Part shown: in pieces, positions 42,130 through 55,400 of the stretch
Layout of the letters: each line of letters opens with the position of its first letter
Numbering within the stretch: position 1 is the first letter of the stretch
NCBI GenBank assembly: GCA_004194705.1
Contig: SADC01000904.1
Coordinates: forward strand, 670,700-734,699
Source: Ditylenchus dipsaci
Taxonomy: Eukaryota > Nematoda > Chromadorea > Rhabditida > Anguinidae
Length of the DNA: 64,000 nt
Direction of reading: 5' to 3'
Translations under genes and position numbers: made by a program
Notes under the pieces: generated by a model
What the model saw: only the letters and a program-made list of their open reading frames with translations
Told to the model about the DNA's origin: nothing
Databases searched by the model: none

Positions 42130-45100
42130 ATGAAAGTATCCAGCTCATGCCTCTTATTTTTGACTATTTGGCTGATCAATATAACTGGTGTAAATGCTGG
42201 TCGTATTCTGGTGGGTGTGGCTCCAGACATTAAAAGCCATCTGGGCAGTATGATGCCCTTGCTCAAAAAGTAAGCGAAGACCTACAAAACATATTACTTT
42301 TATCCTAATTCCATTGGCTCGGTTTAGGTTAGCAAGTGCTGGTCACCAAATCACCATCTTCCATGCCACTTCAGATAAGGCCACTGATTTTGGCACGAAC
42401 ATCTCATCTGTTCATGTCAAATTGGAAAAAGAGGATAAAACAAGAATTAACACAATGATCTGGACTCAAAGTCTGCATGCGCACATGATTGGTATGGTTT
42501 ACACCAAAATCTCTGGCGCTTTTACAGGCTTTCTTACAAACCATTCTGAAAATGTAAGTTTTTAGTTTTTTACAATAATTTTAATTTCGAACCAGGAAAC
42601 AGCAGGGATGTTATGGTTTTTTTCAATTGTTTTTCAATTTTTTTACTTCAGAACACTCTTCTACGCTTTTTTCTCTTTTTTTCAAATGATCAGTCTTGTC
42701 TCTCCCATTCGAGATCTTACTACAAAATGAGATTAAATTTGCTAATTTGTGACAAAACCTTTTGACTAAAAGGTTTGTACAGTCGAGGCTCGATGTAACG
42801 CGACGCTGATATACCGCGACCCTTGAAATGATTCCAACAAAGGAAGTTAGTCAAATTTACATTCGATATAACGAGACCCCTGATATATCGCGACCTTTTT
42901 CCGGTCCCGAGGGGTCGCGTTATATCAAAACTCGACTGTAGAGGCAAAAACGTCATAGTCACATATTTAGTGCAAAGCGGTACAAAAATTCGTAGCTAGT
43001 AGGGTGCCAAACCACATGATGTTAAAAATCTTTTCGGTGTCAATTCGGTGTCAGGGTTTCTTTTTGACTACCTAGGATGTTAAAATAAATCATGCCAAGT
43101 TATTATTATGCCCCACCATTCTCAACAAGCGAATACTTAATTTTACAGATAAAAGAGACTCTGAACACCAAGTATGACCTAATCATAGCCAGTGCCCTCT
43201 TTAACGTCCACTTCTTTGCCTTTGCCGAAATACTAAAACTTCACCAGAATGTGCCTATTATAATCTTTGCTAGCAGCAATTTCTTCAGTTCAGATGCCTA
43301 CCACAATGCTTTGGGTACTTACCAAGCCTAATCACTTAACACTAAAACCACATTGTTTAGCTCAAAACTGGGTGAGCTCGCCTCACATGTTCGGGTTTGA
43401 GCCTGAGGATGTACTGGACACATTTGAAACTTCTAGATTTATGACTAGACTAGTCAATGTGGGTGAACATCTGGGAGAATTAGCTTCAATGGGTTATGTT
43501 GGTCAGTACACTTAGGTTGAATGAGTTTTTTTGGGAAGTATACCTGCTATTTTCAGACAATGTAGTGCTATCCCCTCAAGTGGCTAAACTTACTACAAAA
43601 AAGGACTTCGGTTTTTTGAAGATGTACAAACAGTCATCTCTTAAAATTTCTGATATGATCAACTACTTGGGACTTCCAACTGCTAGTAGGTTTACTTAAT
43701 TGACCAGAAAGTTTCTGTTTCAGTTAAATTATCAAATTAAAAATGATCTCACTTTATGGCGTGGAGTCAAATATCATAATCTTCTGAATATGACAATGCT
43801 CTCAAGATTTAACAGAAGCATTTTAAACTCAACAGTACCACCTTAACACATAAGGATGTGTTTATACAACTTTAAAATCTGAAGGAACATTCAGGTCAAA
43901 CAATAACTTTCGCAGATAGAACTCTTCATAAGATGACTTTGTAGATTTTTTTGTCGATGAACAGATGAAAAATTGATCGAACATCTCTCATCGCTGTCAT
44001 CCGCGATCTTCTTGGCTACATCATCAATTTGCAGCTTGCTTACATGATATCCTCAGAATATCCAAAGATAAAATTTGTAATATGTCAAAAACCTCTTAAA
44101 TTCAACTGTAAAATATTGAATTATTCATTAAATTTCCCGAATTTTTTCCTTGCAAATTCCTTTTTGTAAGAATTTAAACTTTAAAAGGCAGGAGTACACT
44201 ATATGGCGTAGCTCAAAAATGCCCAAAATTAATCTTTTTCGACGTTTTAGCGGCCAAGACATGCTTAGGTGGTGGTCTCATGCTTAGGCGGCTTTTAGGT
44301 GGCGGTCGACACTTTGTCGGAAAAAAATGTTCGACCAAAATTTGACTTTTTGGCTAAGTATTGATGATACAGTCTTTTTTTAGTTTAAGTTTAAGTTTTT
44401 TTTAACACTAGAAAGACGGCCTGTAAGAGCGGTATATTCTGGTGCAGTTTTGAATGCTGAATCCGAATTTCTCAGCAGAATTGGCTAATCAGCCCTTAAA
44501 TGGGGTTAAATTTGCGATTTTTGAAACCGGATGTTTTGAACATTTTTTAAGCACAATTATTTTTTTAATGAGCTGTAAAACGCAAGTCTTGTGGGTTATC
44601 TTAAACAATCTTTATACCAAAATGTAGAGCAGGACAAGGGCTTTTAAATGACATATTACATGCCTATACTTCTCTTGCACTTGCTGGACTTGACCCAATA
44701 GCAATTGAATTAACCCAAATTTTGAAATTTCCGGACTTTTGTGAGCCAATAGAACACCAATATATGTATATATGTATATGTATATATGTATATATGTATA
44801 TATGTATATATGTATATATGTATATATGTATATATGTATATATGTATATGTATATATGTATATATGTATATATGTATATATGTATATATGTATATATGTA
44901 TATATGTATATATGTATATATGTATATATGTATATGTATATATGTATATATGTATATATGTATATATGTATATGTATATATGTAATGTATATATGTATAT
45001 GTATATATGTATATGTATATATGTATATGTATATATGTATATATGTATATATGTATATATGTATATATGTATATATGTATATATGTATATATGTATATAT

Positions 45101-48100
45101 GTATATATGTATATATGTATATATGTATATGTATATATGTATATATGTATATATGTATATATGTATATATGTATATATGTATATATGTATATATGTATAT
45201 GTATATATGTATATATGTATATATGTATATATGTATATGTATATATGTATATATGTATATATGTATATGTATATATGTATATATGTATATATGTATATAT
45301 GTATATATGTATATATGTATATATGTATATATGTATATGTATATATGTATATATGTATATATGTATATATGTATATGTATATATGTATATGTATATATGT
45401 ATATGTATATATGTATATGTATATATGTATATGTATATATGTATATATGTATATATGTATATATGTATATATGTATATATGTATATATGTATATATATAT
45501 ATGTATATATGTATATATGTATATGTATATATGTATATATGATATATGTTATGTATATATGTATATATGTATATATGTATATATGTATATGTATATATGT
45601 ATATGTATATATGTATATGTATATATGTATATGTATATATGTATATATGTATATATGTATATATGTATATATGTATATATGTATATATGTATATGTATAT
45701 ATGTATATATGTATATATGTATATATGTATATGTATATATGTATATATTATATGTATATGTATATATGTATATATGTATATATGTATATATGTATATGTA
45801 TATATGTATATGTATATATGTATATGTATATATGTATATATGTATATATGTATATATGTATATATGTATATGTATATATGTATATATGTAATATGTATAT
45901 ATGTTATATATGTATATATGTATATATGTATATGTATATATTGTATATGTATATATGTTATGTATATATGTTATAGTATATATGTATATGTATATATGTA
46001 TATATGTATATATGTATATGTATATATGATATATGTATATATTATAATGTATATATGTATATATGTATATATGTATATATGTATATATGTATATATGTAT
46101 ATATATATATGTATATATGTATATATGTATATATGTATATATGTATATATGTATATGTATATATGTATATATGTATATTGTATATATGTATATATGTTAT
46201 ATGTATATATGTATATGTATATATTATATATGTATTATATGTATATGTATATATGTATATATGTATATAATAATGTATATATGTATATATATATATATGT
46301 ATATGTATATATGTATATATGTAATATATGTATATATGTATATATGTATATATGTATATGTATATGTATATATGTATATATGTATATATGTATATATGTA
46401 TATATGTATATGTATATATGTATATGTATATATGTATATATGTATATATGTATATGTATATATGTATATGTATATATGTATATATGTATATATGTATATA
46501 TGTATATATGTATATGTATATATGTATATATGTATATATGTATATATGTATATATGTATATAATGTATATATATATGTATATATGTATATATGTATATAT
46601 GTATATATGTAATATGTATATATGTATATGTATATATGTAATATGTATATATGTATATATGTATATATGTATATGTATATTATATATTATATGTATTATG
46701 TATATATGTATATATGTATATATGTATATATGTATATGTTATATGTATATATGTATATATGTATATATGTATTATATGTATATATGTATATATGTATATG
46801 TATATGTATATATGTATATATGTATATATGTATATATGTATATATGTATATATTATATGTATATATATGTATAATATGTATTATATATGTATATATGTAT
46901 ATATGTATATATGTATATATGTATATGTATATATGTATATATGTATATATGTATATATGTATAATATATATGTATATATGTATATGATATATGTATATAT
47001 GTATATATGTATATATGTATATATGTATATGTTATATGTATATATGTATATATGTATATATGTATATATGTATATATGTATATATGTATATATGTATATA
47101 TGTATATATGTTATATGTATATAGTATATATGTATATATGTATATATGTATATATGTATATATGTATATGTATATATGTATATATGTATATATGTATATA
47201 TGTATATATGTATATATGTATATGTATATATGTATATATGTATATATGTATATATGTATATATGTATATGTATATATGTATATATGTATATATGTATATA
47301 TGTATATATATAATATGTATATATGTATATATGTATATATGTATATATATGTATATTGGTGTTCTATGGCTCACATTCTGTCCGAAGTGAGCAAGCCATA
47401 AACACGTGCGAGTATGTTTTTATGTTATTATTTTTTAACGTAAACTAGTTTTTATAGAACTGCAACAGAACACATTAAACACATTAAAAACACATTATAC
47501 TGTGGTCAAAAGCAAAATTTGGTTTTGAGCAAATAACTTAGCAAGCGTTAATTTATTTCTTTCGTGTCGAAAGAGTCGTTTTATGTACGCCAACTTTGCA
47601 GAAAGTGACCCCTAAGGGCAGTTTTAGCCGGAGAATCCGAATCTGGTCTCAGAATTTGCTAACGGGCCTTTTAAGATGGGTTTTGATCACAGATTCGCAA
47701 AAGTCCGGAAATTTCAAAATTTGGGTTAATTCAATTGCTATGGGTCAAGTCCAGCAAGTGCAAGAGAAGTATAGGCATGTAATATGTCATTTAAAAGCCC
47801 TTGTCCTGCTCTACATTTTGGTATAAAGATTGTTTAAGATAACCCACAAGACTTGCGTTTTACAGCTCATTAAAAAAATAATTGTGCTTAAAAAATGTTC
47901 AAAACATCCGGTTTCAAAAATCGCAAATTTAACCCCATTTAAGGGCTGATTAGCCAATTCTGCTGAGAAATTCGGATTCAGCATTCAAAACTGCACCAGA
48001 ATATACCGCTCTTACAGGCCGTCTTTCTAGTGTTAAGTTCCAAGTAATCAAAAAAAGAGTTTGAAATCTTTTCATCATCCCATCTTCAAACACTTGAATA

Positions 48101-48498
48101 CCTATAATTTTTCAGTAGTTAATGATTTAAAAATCATTGGAGCTCACTGCGGAAAACCTTCCAAACTACCTAAAGAGTTTTTAGACTTTGTGGAAGACTC
48201 CAAATCTAAAGGTAATTGTCACATAATTTTTTTTCTTAGCTCTTTTTCATTGTAGGCACAATTTACATTGCTTTTGGAACTATAGTGCCATGGGACTCAG
48301 CGCCAGAAGAAATTAAAACTGTATTTTTTGACGCCTTGGACCAATTAGTAGACTACCGAATTATATTTGCCTACAATGGTCAATTCCCAGACAGACCACT
48401 GCCACCACATCTGAAACTAGTCAAATGGGCTCCTCAACTGGACATACTTCAACACTCCAACACCAAATTGGTTTCTTACCCATGGAGGGCTCAAAAAG
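42130..48498 (+). CDS. UDP-glycosyltransferase (subfamily 3) exons 1-7, copy 1, lacks C-terminal exons
   Basis: Exons: 42130-42269, 42328-42553, 43149-43314, 43361-43501, 43557-43685, 48116-48211, 48256-48498. Exons 1-6 have exactly the lengths and phases of the intact 26813 gene. Signal peptide [20 protein letters not shown], then [10 protein letters not shown] with the catalytic His, [38 protein letters not shown], and exon 7 [19 protein letters not shown]. Exon 7 carries two extra bases (TTGG for TTG at about 48471, AAAAAG for AAAAG at about 48496) that break LTHGGLK; copy 2 lacks both, so they look like base-call errors. No exon 8 or 9 (signature end and membrane anchor) exists before copy 2 begins. 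As drawn the product would lack the anchor and part of the UDP-sugar site. Intron 5 is 4.4 kb because of the piggyBac-like insertion. Confidence 0.82.
42778..42940. mobile_element. pogo-like MITE in UGT intron 2 (copy 1)
   Basis: TACAGTCGAGGCTCGATGTA at the left; TATATCAAAACTCGACTGTA at the right. Interior has CGCGACGCTGATATACCGCG and inverted GGGGTCGCGTTATATC. Confidence 0.75.
43686..44401. other. UGT intron 5, left part
   Basis: Non-coding; includes CTTAGGTGGTGGTCTCATGC and CTTAGGCGGCTTTTAGGTGG short direct repeats near 44265-44305. Present in all three units. Confidence 0.4.
44406..48032. mobile_element. piggyBac-like foldback element (copy 1, 3.6 kb)
   Basis: Starts CACTAGAAAGACGGCCTGTA and ends TACAGGCCGTCTTTCTAGTG, with TTAA directly outside each end (44402-44405, 48033-48036). 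TTAA target sites and (C)CTAGAAAGA ends are piggyBac hallmarks. Arms of about 350 bp (44406-44760, 47680-48032) are near-perfect inverted copies. No transposase. The centre holds a satellite and about 300 bp of other sequence with a second small inverted pair (AACACCAATATA / TATTGGTGTTCTA). Confidence 0.8.
44761..47355. repeat. 2.6 kb satellite of the 8-mer ATGTATAT with 6-mer variants
   Basis: Almost pure TATATATG (8 bp) with interspersed TATATG (6 bp). Up to about 45540 the units are clean; from there to about 47110 units contain many 1-nt deletions (e.g. TATGTTATG). Because 3 x 8 = 24, every frame stays open and reads MYICIYVY repeats; these are not proteins. Copies 2 and 3 have only about 100 bp (55108-55210 and 62911-63006). 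Confidence 0.95.
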
Positions 48499-48513
48499 GT
48501 ATGGAAAAATATA

Positions 48514-48737
48514 CACCGTATTTCTTCTAATAGGGCGTTATTTTTTCAAACCTCTAAAAGTCAGGAAAATTTAAAGTCAAAAATTTTCGGGTAATCAACA
48601 AAATCCAAGAGCTCGCAGGAGTTAGGAAAATGCAGCAAGCAGATTTGCAAAATTTTTTATCTGGGCTGAGATATAGGTCCTCAAAATTGATGGTCGGTCT
48701 TCATTAGAGAATTGGGCCTTATTAGAGGAAATAGGGC
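48514..48737. mobile_element. TACCGTATT-family MITE after exon 7 (copy 1)
   Basis: CACCGTATTTCTTCTAATAG at the left; CTTATTAGAGGAAATAGGG at the right. Diverged ends; same in copy 2 at 56370-56593. Confidence 0.6.
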
Positions 48738-49167
48738 AAGTTATAAAAGGCTATCTCATTATTGACAGGGTGCCCCGAAAATTTGCGATTAACTTTTTTT
48801 TATATCTAAATTCTGTAAACTAAGATCAGCTTACAAAAAATTTATACAAAAAGTCCTAAAGATCATTTCAAAAAAAAGCACGGAGCTGAGATGCTGTTTT
48901 TTTCGGCTATCCACAAGCACGGTGACTGATTTTTTTTAAAGTGGTTGGCATCTCGTTCGGTCGTGAATTTTCAAACTTGGTCGTACTCGTACTTCGCGTC
49001 GTCACCTCTTTTTGCTATCGTATTTCGTACTCGTAGTACGAGCTAAAAACGAGTCGTAGTTGTGATCCTAATTTTGTCGGACTTGACTTTTCCGGTCGTA
49101 CTTCTGTCGTACCATTTTTAAAATTTTGCATGCTTTTTTAATGTATTTGATGAAAATTTAGTTTATA
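48738..49167. other. Non-coding, GTCGTACT-rich stretch
   Basis: GGTCGTACTCGTACTTCGCG, TCGTACTCGTAGTACGAGC and GGTCGTACTTCTGTCGTACC repeat short words at 48965-49105. Same in copy 2. UGT exons 8-9 would be expected around here or further downstream and are absent. Confidence 0.5.
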
Positions 49168-49408
49168 TACCGTATAACTCTATTAAACGGGCACCCCTAC
49201 AGTTAACGTTTTTCAAATTTGCTTTGCTTTTTTAACCCAATATTGTTTATTTTTGGAAACGGACGACCACTCATTTGTAGAGTTTGTGAAGCTCTACAAA
49301 ATGAGTGGTCATCCGTTTCCAAAAATAAACAATATTGGGTTAAAAAAGCAAAGCAAATTTGAAAAACGTTAACTGTAGGGGTGCCCGTTTAATAGAGGTT
49401 ATACGGTA
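49168..49408. mobile_element. Perfect-palindrome MITE, TACCGTATA end (copy 1)
   Basis: TACCGTATAACTCTATTAAA to TTTAATAGAGGTTATACGGTA with arms matching to the centre near 49286 (CTACAAAATGAGTGGTC). Interior GGGCACCCCTACAGTTAACG is unlike other members. Second copy at 57026-57270. Confidence 0.8.
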
Positions 49409-49419
49409 ATGGTGTTAGG

Positions 49420-49617
49420 CAGGGCTGCCATCTCAAAATTAAAAAAAAAAGGACATTTGGTCAAAAAACAGGAATTTGAAGGAAAAAGTCATTTTATCTA
49501 GTGCTTATTGCCATTTTGAGCAAAAAAAAAAGATTTGACTAAAACCTCAAAAATAAAAAAAGATTTGGTGTCCCAAAAAAAGGACAAATCTTTTTAAAAA
49601 GGACAAATGGCAGCCTG
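49420..49617. mobile_element. hAT-type MITE, perfect 8 bp target duplication (copy 1)
   Basis: CAGGGCTGCCATCTC at the left; GGACAAATGGCAGCCTG at the right. Flanked by GTGTTAGG on both sides (49412-49419 and 49618-49625). In copy 2 (57282-57478) the right end reads GCAGCCCTG, the expected full TIR, so a C is missing here. Confidence 0.85.
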
Positions 49618-49918
49618 GTGTTAGGCCAAACAAGACCATCTTATAGTGTGAAATTTAGCTCGATAGAAAAAAGAAAATTTTGAGATACAAGCTACTTTTG
49701 AAAAAAAAATTGAATTCTGAAAAAACGAAGGTTGGCAAAGAGGTGGTCAAAAACCCTTTATTTTACAATGATTATACACAAAACTTACAGATAGGGTACA
49801 TCTACTGTTTTGTATCTAGTCTCGCGTGGAAATGCTCAAAATTCCAATTAAAAGACATTTAAAGGCTGCTGGTTTAAATCTATCTTTTTGTTCTTTTTCT
49901 CACCCTCGGTTAATTTGT

Positions 49919-50923
49919 CGACGCTACTGTCATATACCCCCCCCCCCAAAAGCTACTGTAATATACCCCCCCCCCAAAATCGACTTTTTTGGGAGTGTCT
50001 AAAAACCATTTTTATGCAATAATTTTGCATAAAGGGACCAGAAAAGCAGTTTAAAGGGATTATGGGCTGTATTGGGAGGGGAAGGGAATAATACAGGGGC
50101 CACTTTTTTAGCTGCTTTACCATGTTTTTCAACTCGGGCCGTGGCAAAAATAGACTCTATATGCATTTTATGATCAAGTGTACTTCTCGGAATCATGTCT
50201 AAGGTAAGTGCGTGCGCGCATCTCTAACTCTCAAGCACCTGCGCCCCCTTCGGGGGCCCCCTTCGGGGCGCAGGGGGCTTGGGGCTTGGAGTTGAGATGC
50301 GCACACCCACATACCTTAGACACAAATCACTCGAAAGTGACTCTGGATGCATGAGAAAACATGCATACCATAGTTATTTATGCGGTAGGCCCCAGTATTC
50401 AAAACTATGTTCAACATCTTTATTTTCTCGCCGGAGAGCATTTCCCCTCGTTTTACAAGGCCGGGTCAGAGACCCAACATCCAAAATTCAGCCTAGCACT
50501 CAAAAAGTGCTAGGCAAGATGTAAACCCGCGGGGTCCACCCCGCTGATCTGCATGGTCAATTAAAAGTACTCATACTTATGCCTGCACCACAAGTTCCTG
50601 GGTTTGAAAGTACTCTTAGACGCTTAGAGAATTAGTACTCTAAGGATCCCAACCATCTCGAGAAGTGGCCCCTGTATTATTCCCTTCCCCTCCCAATACA
50701 GCCCGCAATCCATTTAAATTGCTTTCTGGTCCTTTTATGGCGAAATTATTGTGTAGAAATGGTTTTTGACCATCCCTAAAAAAGTCGGTTTTTGGGGGGG
50801 GGGGTATATTACAGTAGGTCGATTTTTGGGGGGGGGGGGTATATATTACAGTAGCGCTTTTTGGGGGGGGGTATATTACAGTAGCGCTTTTTGGGGGGGG
50901 GGGGGGTATATTACAGTAGCGCC
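49919..50923. repeat. 1 kb inverted repeat with G-run minisatellite (copy 1)
   Basis: Left arm has two C-run units ((C)10-12 with TATAC), right arm four units of TTTTTGG(G)n-TATATTACAGTAGCG with 8-14 G each. Arms pair via GGGCTGTATTGGGAGGGGAA and TTCCCTTCCCCTCCCAATAC. In the loop lies a smaller inverted pair, CTAAGGTAAGTGCGTGCGCG with GCGCACACCCACATACCTTAG, around a GC-rich hairpin. Confidence 0.8.
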
Positions 50924-51176
50924 AATTTTTCAGTAACTGAATTGAATTTATTAAAATAATTCATAAGACTTATTATTGTCAGAAACTGTCTTAATTTTAA
51001 AATTTGCTGCAAAAACTGTCAAAATATAAAACACAGCTCCAAGCCATATGATTTGGTTTATATTCTTTCTACCTATTTTATTGAATTTTTAAAAGATGAT
51101 AGCAAATTTCTTAACTCAGAACTACATAAAAAATCTCTGCAGTGTTTTCGTATCAAAATTAATTCAGAAAAGTAGG

Positions 51177-51338
51177 TACAGCTGAACCTCGGTTATGCGG
51201 CACCCTGGGGGCCGGCTTCAGGGTGCCGGATAACTGGATTGTCAGTTGACAGAGAATGAGCCAAATAAAGTACATTTAAGGTGCCAGATAACCGAGGGCC
51301 GTATAACTGGAGTGCCAGATAACCAAGGTTCAACTGTA
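51177..51338. mobile_element. pogo-like MITE with GCCGGATAAC repeats (copy 1)
   Basis: TACAGCTGAACCTCGGTTAT at the left; AACCAAGGTTCAACTGTA at the right. Confidence 0.7.
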
Positions 51339-52484
51339 GCTGAGTTTTCAGTTTGTTTATGTTGTATTTATTTCGGTGAAAAAAAACATAGATTGATGCA
51401 GAATTAAAAGTTGCGTCGATACGTATTTTTTTTTTGACATTTTGAAGATTTGTTGTCTCGAACGGAATTTGAAATTTGACAGTGATTTCTAACTTCGGAG
51501 AGTAGCTTTAAAGTAAATCGACCATGTTGAACACGAATCCTGTGTCAGAATTGATGATTCCAAAAGAAATAAAAAGTTTTACGTCAAAAGGTTTTTTTAA
51601 ATAATTTATTTTCACTTTTCATTTCCATGTTCTTCGTATTTTCTTGTAAATATCAAAAATCCGAAATGCTCTTTAGTAGAGATTTTCATGGGCTTTCGAG
51701 TGGTATACCTCGTTTTGCAAACTGAATCTTGTACAAAAAAATCTTGGGTTTTTAAACCATTCTGATTTCTGAAAAAAATGGATCTTTTCTTACTTTTTAG
51801 TTTTTTCTAAATTCTAAGCTGCTCACAGCTCTACAATGACACATTCGAAAGCTAAGATCTAGGGCTATCAAATAAATAAAAAAAGTTCAAATAACTTCTA
51901 AATTCTTTAACGAGATATAAAGACTTTTATTCACTCAAGCCTTAATTTTAACAATTCTTTTAAATGGCTTGTTTGAGCATGTTTTATTTATATTTTGGTA
52001 AAAATAAAAAACACAGATTGACGCAGAATGAAAAGATACGTCGATATATACAAACATCACAGTCAGCCGTTCACGTGTTAAAATAGATTAGGTCAAGTTT
52101 AAGAAATGATAGGTCTTCATGATCTGATCAACCCGACTTTCGCAAGGTTAGAACAATGGCATAGTCTCCAGTTCTGATGCTTGTGGGAGAAATTATTTTT
52201 ATTAGATCAAGGTCAACCAGCGTATCCTCTTTGTGTCAGCAAAATATGAAATCGGTCAAAAACTAGAGCCAAACCGTTTTTTTTTGAAAAATAGTTTACA
52301 GATTCGGATTCTCTAGGAAATTCTGCATTTTAAGGTAAAATTATCCCAGGCAGTCTTTCTCGTGTTGAAAATCCAATATGAATATGAAATTCAAAAAATT
52401 AAAAATCCAAGGATTCTAAGGGTGGTATTTTCATGTTTATTTATCGGAATTTGTTTACGTGTTCGTAATGTCTCATCGTGTAAA

Positions 52485-52490
52485 TTGCAG
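52485..52490 (+). promoter_or_regulatory. Trans-splice acceptor TTGCAG (copy 2)
   Basis: Identical context to copy 1. Confidence 0.55.
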
Positions 52491-52495
52491 CAAAC

Positions 52496-55400
52496 ATGAA
52501 AGTATCCAGCTCATGCCTCTTATTTTTGACTATTTGGCTGATCAATATAACTGGTGTAAATGCTGGTCGTATTCTGGTGGGTGTGGCTCCAGACATTAAA
52601 AGCCATCTGGGCAGTATGATGCCTTGCTCAAAAAGTAAGCGAAGACCTACAAAACATATTACTTTTTCCTAATTCCATTGGCTCGGTTTAGGTTAGCAAG
52701 TGCTGGTCACCAATCACATCTTCCATGCCACTTCAGATAAGGCCACTGATTTTGGCACGAACTCATCTGTTCATGTCAAATTGGAAAAGAGGATAAAACA
52801 AGAATTAACACAATGATCTGGACTCAAAGTCTGCATGCGCACATGATTGGTATGGTTACACACAAAATCTCTGGCGCTTTTACAGGCTTTCTTACAAACC
52901 ATTCTGAAAATGTAAGTTTTTAGTTTTTTACAATAATTAAATTCGAACCAGGAAACAGCAGGGATGTTATGTTTTTTTCAATTGTTTTTCAATTTTTTTA
53001 CTTCAGAACACTCTTCTACGCTTTTTTCTCTTTTTTTCAAATGATCAGTCTTGTCTCTCCCATTCGAGATCTTACTACAAAATGAGATTAAATTTGCTAA
53101 TTTGTGACAAAAACCTTTTGACTAAAGGTTTGTACAGTCGAGGCTCGATGTAACGCGACGCTGATATACCGCGACCCTGAAATGATTCCAACAAAGGAAG
53201 TTAGTCAATTTACATTCGATATAACGAGACCCCTGATATATCGCGACCTTTTTCCGGTCCCGAGGGGTCGCGTTATATCAAAACTCGACTGTAGAGGCAA
53301 AAACGTCATAGTCACATATTTAGTGCAAAGCGGTACAAAATTCGTAGCTAGTAGGGTGCCAAACCACATGATGTTAAAATCTTTTCGGTGTCAATTCGGT
53401 GTCAGGGTTTCTTTTTGACTACCTAGGATGTTAAAATAAATCATGCCAAGTTATTATTATGCCCCACCATTCTCAACAAGCGAATACTTAATTTTACAGA
53501 TAAAAGAGACTCTGAACACCAAGTATGACCTAATCATAGCCAGTGCCCTCTTTAACGTCCACTTCTTTGCCTTTGCCGAAATACTAAAACTTCACCAGAA
53601 TGTGCCTATTATAATCTTTGCTAGCAGCAATTTCTTCAGTTCAGATGCCTACCACAATGCTTTGGGTACTTACCAAGCCTAATCACTTAACACTAAAACC
53701 ACATTGTTTAGCTCAAAACTGGGTGAGCTCGCCTCACATGTTCGGGTTTGAGCCTGAGGATGTACTGGACACATTTGAAACTTCTAGATTTATGACTAGA
53801 CTAGTCAATGTGGGTGAACATCTGGAGAATTAGCTTCAATGGGTTATGTTGTCAGTACACTTAGGTTGAATGAGTTTTTTTGGGAAGTATATACCTGCTA
53901 TTTTCAGACAATGTAGTGCTATCCCCTCAAGTGGCTAAACTTACTACAAAAAAGGACTTCGGTTTTTTGAAGATGTACAAACAGTCATCTCTTAAAATTT
54001 CTGATATGATCAACTACTTGGGACTTCCAACTGCTAGTAGGTTTACTTAATTGACCAGAAAGTTTCTGTTTCAGTTAAATTATCAAATTAAAAATGATCT
54101 CACTTTATGGCGTGGAGTCAAATATCATAATCTTCTGAATATGACAATGCTCTCAAGATTTAACAGAAGCATTTTAAACTCAACAGTACCACCTTAACAC
54201 ATAAGGATGTGTTTATACAACTTTAAAATCTGAAGGAACATTCAGGTCAAACAATAACTTTCGCAGATAGAACTCTTCATAAGATGACTTTGTAGATTTT
54301 TTTTGTCGATGAACAGATGAAAAATTGATCGAACATCTCTCATCGCTGTCATCCGCGATCTTCTTGGCTACATCAATTTGCAGCTTGCTTACATGATATC
54401 CTCAGAATATCCAAAGATAAAAATTTGTAATATGTCAAAAACCTCTTAAATTCAACTGTAAAATATTGAATTATTCATTAAATTTCCCGAATTTTTTCCT
54501 TGCAAATTCCTTTTTGTAAGAATTTAAACTTTAAAAGGCAGGAGTACACTATATGGCGTAGCTCAAAAATGCCCAAAATTAATCTTTTTCGACGTTTTAG
54601 CGGCCAAGACATGCTTAGGTGGTGGTCTCATGCTTAGGCGGCTTTTAGGTGGCGGTCGACACTTTGTCGGAAAAAATGTTCGACCAAAATTTGACTTTTT
54701 GGCTAAGTATTGATGATACAGTCTTTTTTTAGTTTAAGTTTAAGTTTTTTTTAACACTAGAAAGACGGCCTGTAAGAGCGGTATATTCTGGTGCAGTTTT
54801 GAATGCTGAATCCGAATTTCTCAGCAGAATTGGCTAATCAGCCCTTAAATGGGGTTAAATTTGCGATTTTTGAAACCGGATGTTTTGAACATTTTTAAGC
54901 ACAATTATTTTTTTAATGAGCTGTAAAACGCAAGTCTTGTGGGTTATCTTAAACAATCTTTATACCAAAATGTAGAGCAGGACAAGGGCTTTTAAATGAC
55001 ATATTACATGCCTATACTTCTCTTGCACTTGCTGGACTTGACCCATAGCAATTGAATTAACCCAAATTTTGAAATTTCCGGACTTTTGTGAGCCAATAGA
55101 ACACCAATATATGTATATATGTATATGTTATATATGTATATGTATATATGTATATATGTATATATGTATATATGTATATATGTATATATGTATATGTATA
55201 TATGTATATTGGTGTTCTATTGGCTCACATTCTGTCCGAAGTGAGCAAGCCATAAACACGTGCGAGGTATGTTTTTATGTTATTATTTTTAACGTAAACT
55301 AGTTTTTATAGAACTGCAACAGAACACATTAAACACATTCAAAAACACATTATACTGTGGTCAAAAGCAAAATTTGGTTTTGAGCAAATAACTTAGCAAG

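Larger units (their letters stand above)
41070..51433 (+). repeat. Tandem unit, copy 1 (about 10.36 kb)
   Basis: Direct repeat with copies starting at about 51434 and 59288. Contains UGT exons 1-7, a pogo-like MITE, a piggyBac-like element with a 2.6 kb satellite, two TACCGTATT MITEs, a hAT-type MITE and a G-run inverted repeat. It is about 2.5 kb longer than copy 2, nearly all from the satellite. Confidence 0.85.

Noticed and set aside
44722..47401. Very long open frames (up to about 440 codons) rich in Met-Tyr-Ile-Cys-Val
   Set aside because: They are the translation of an 8-bp satellite; 24 nt is a multiple of three, so no frame meets a stop. Not proteins.
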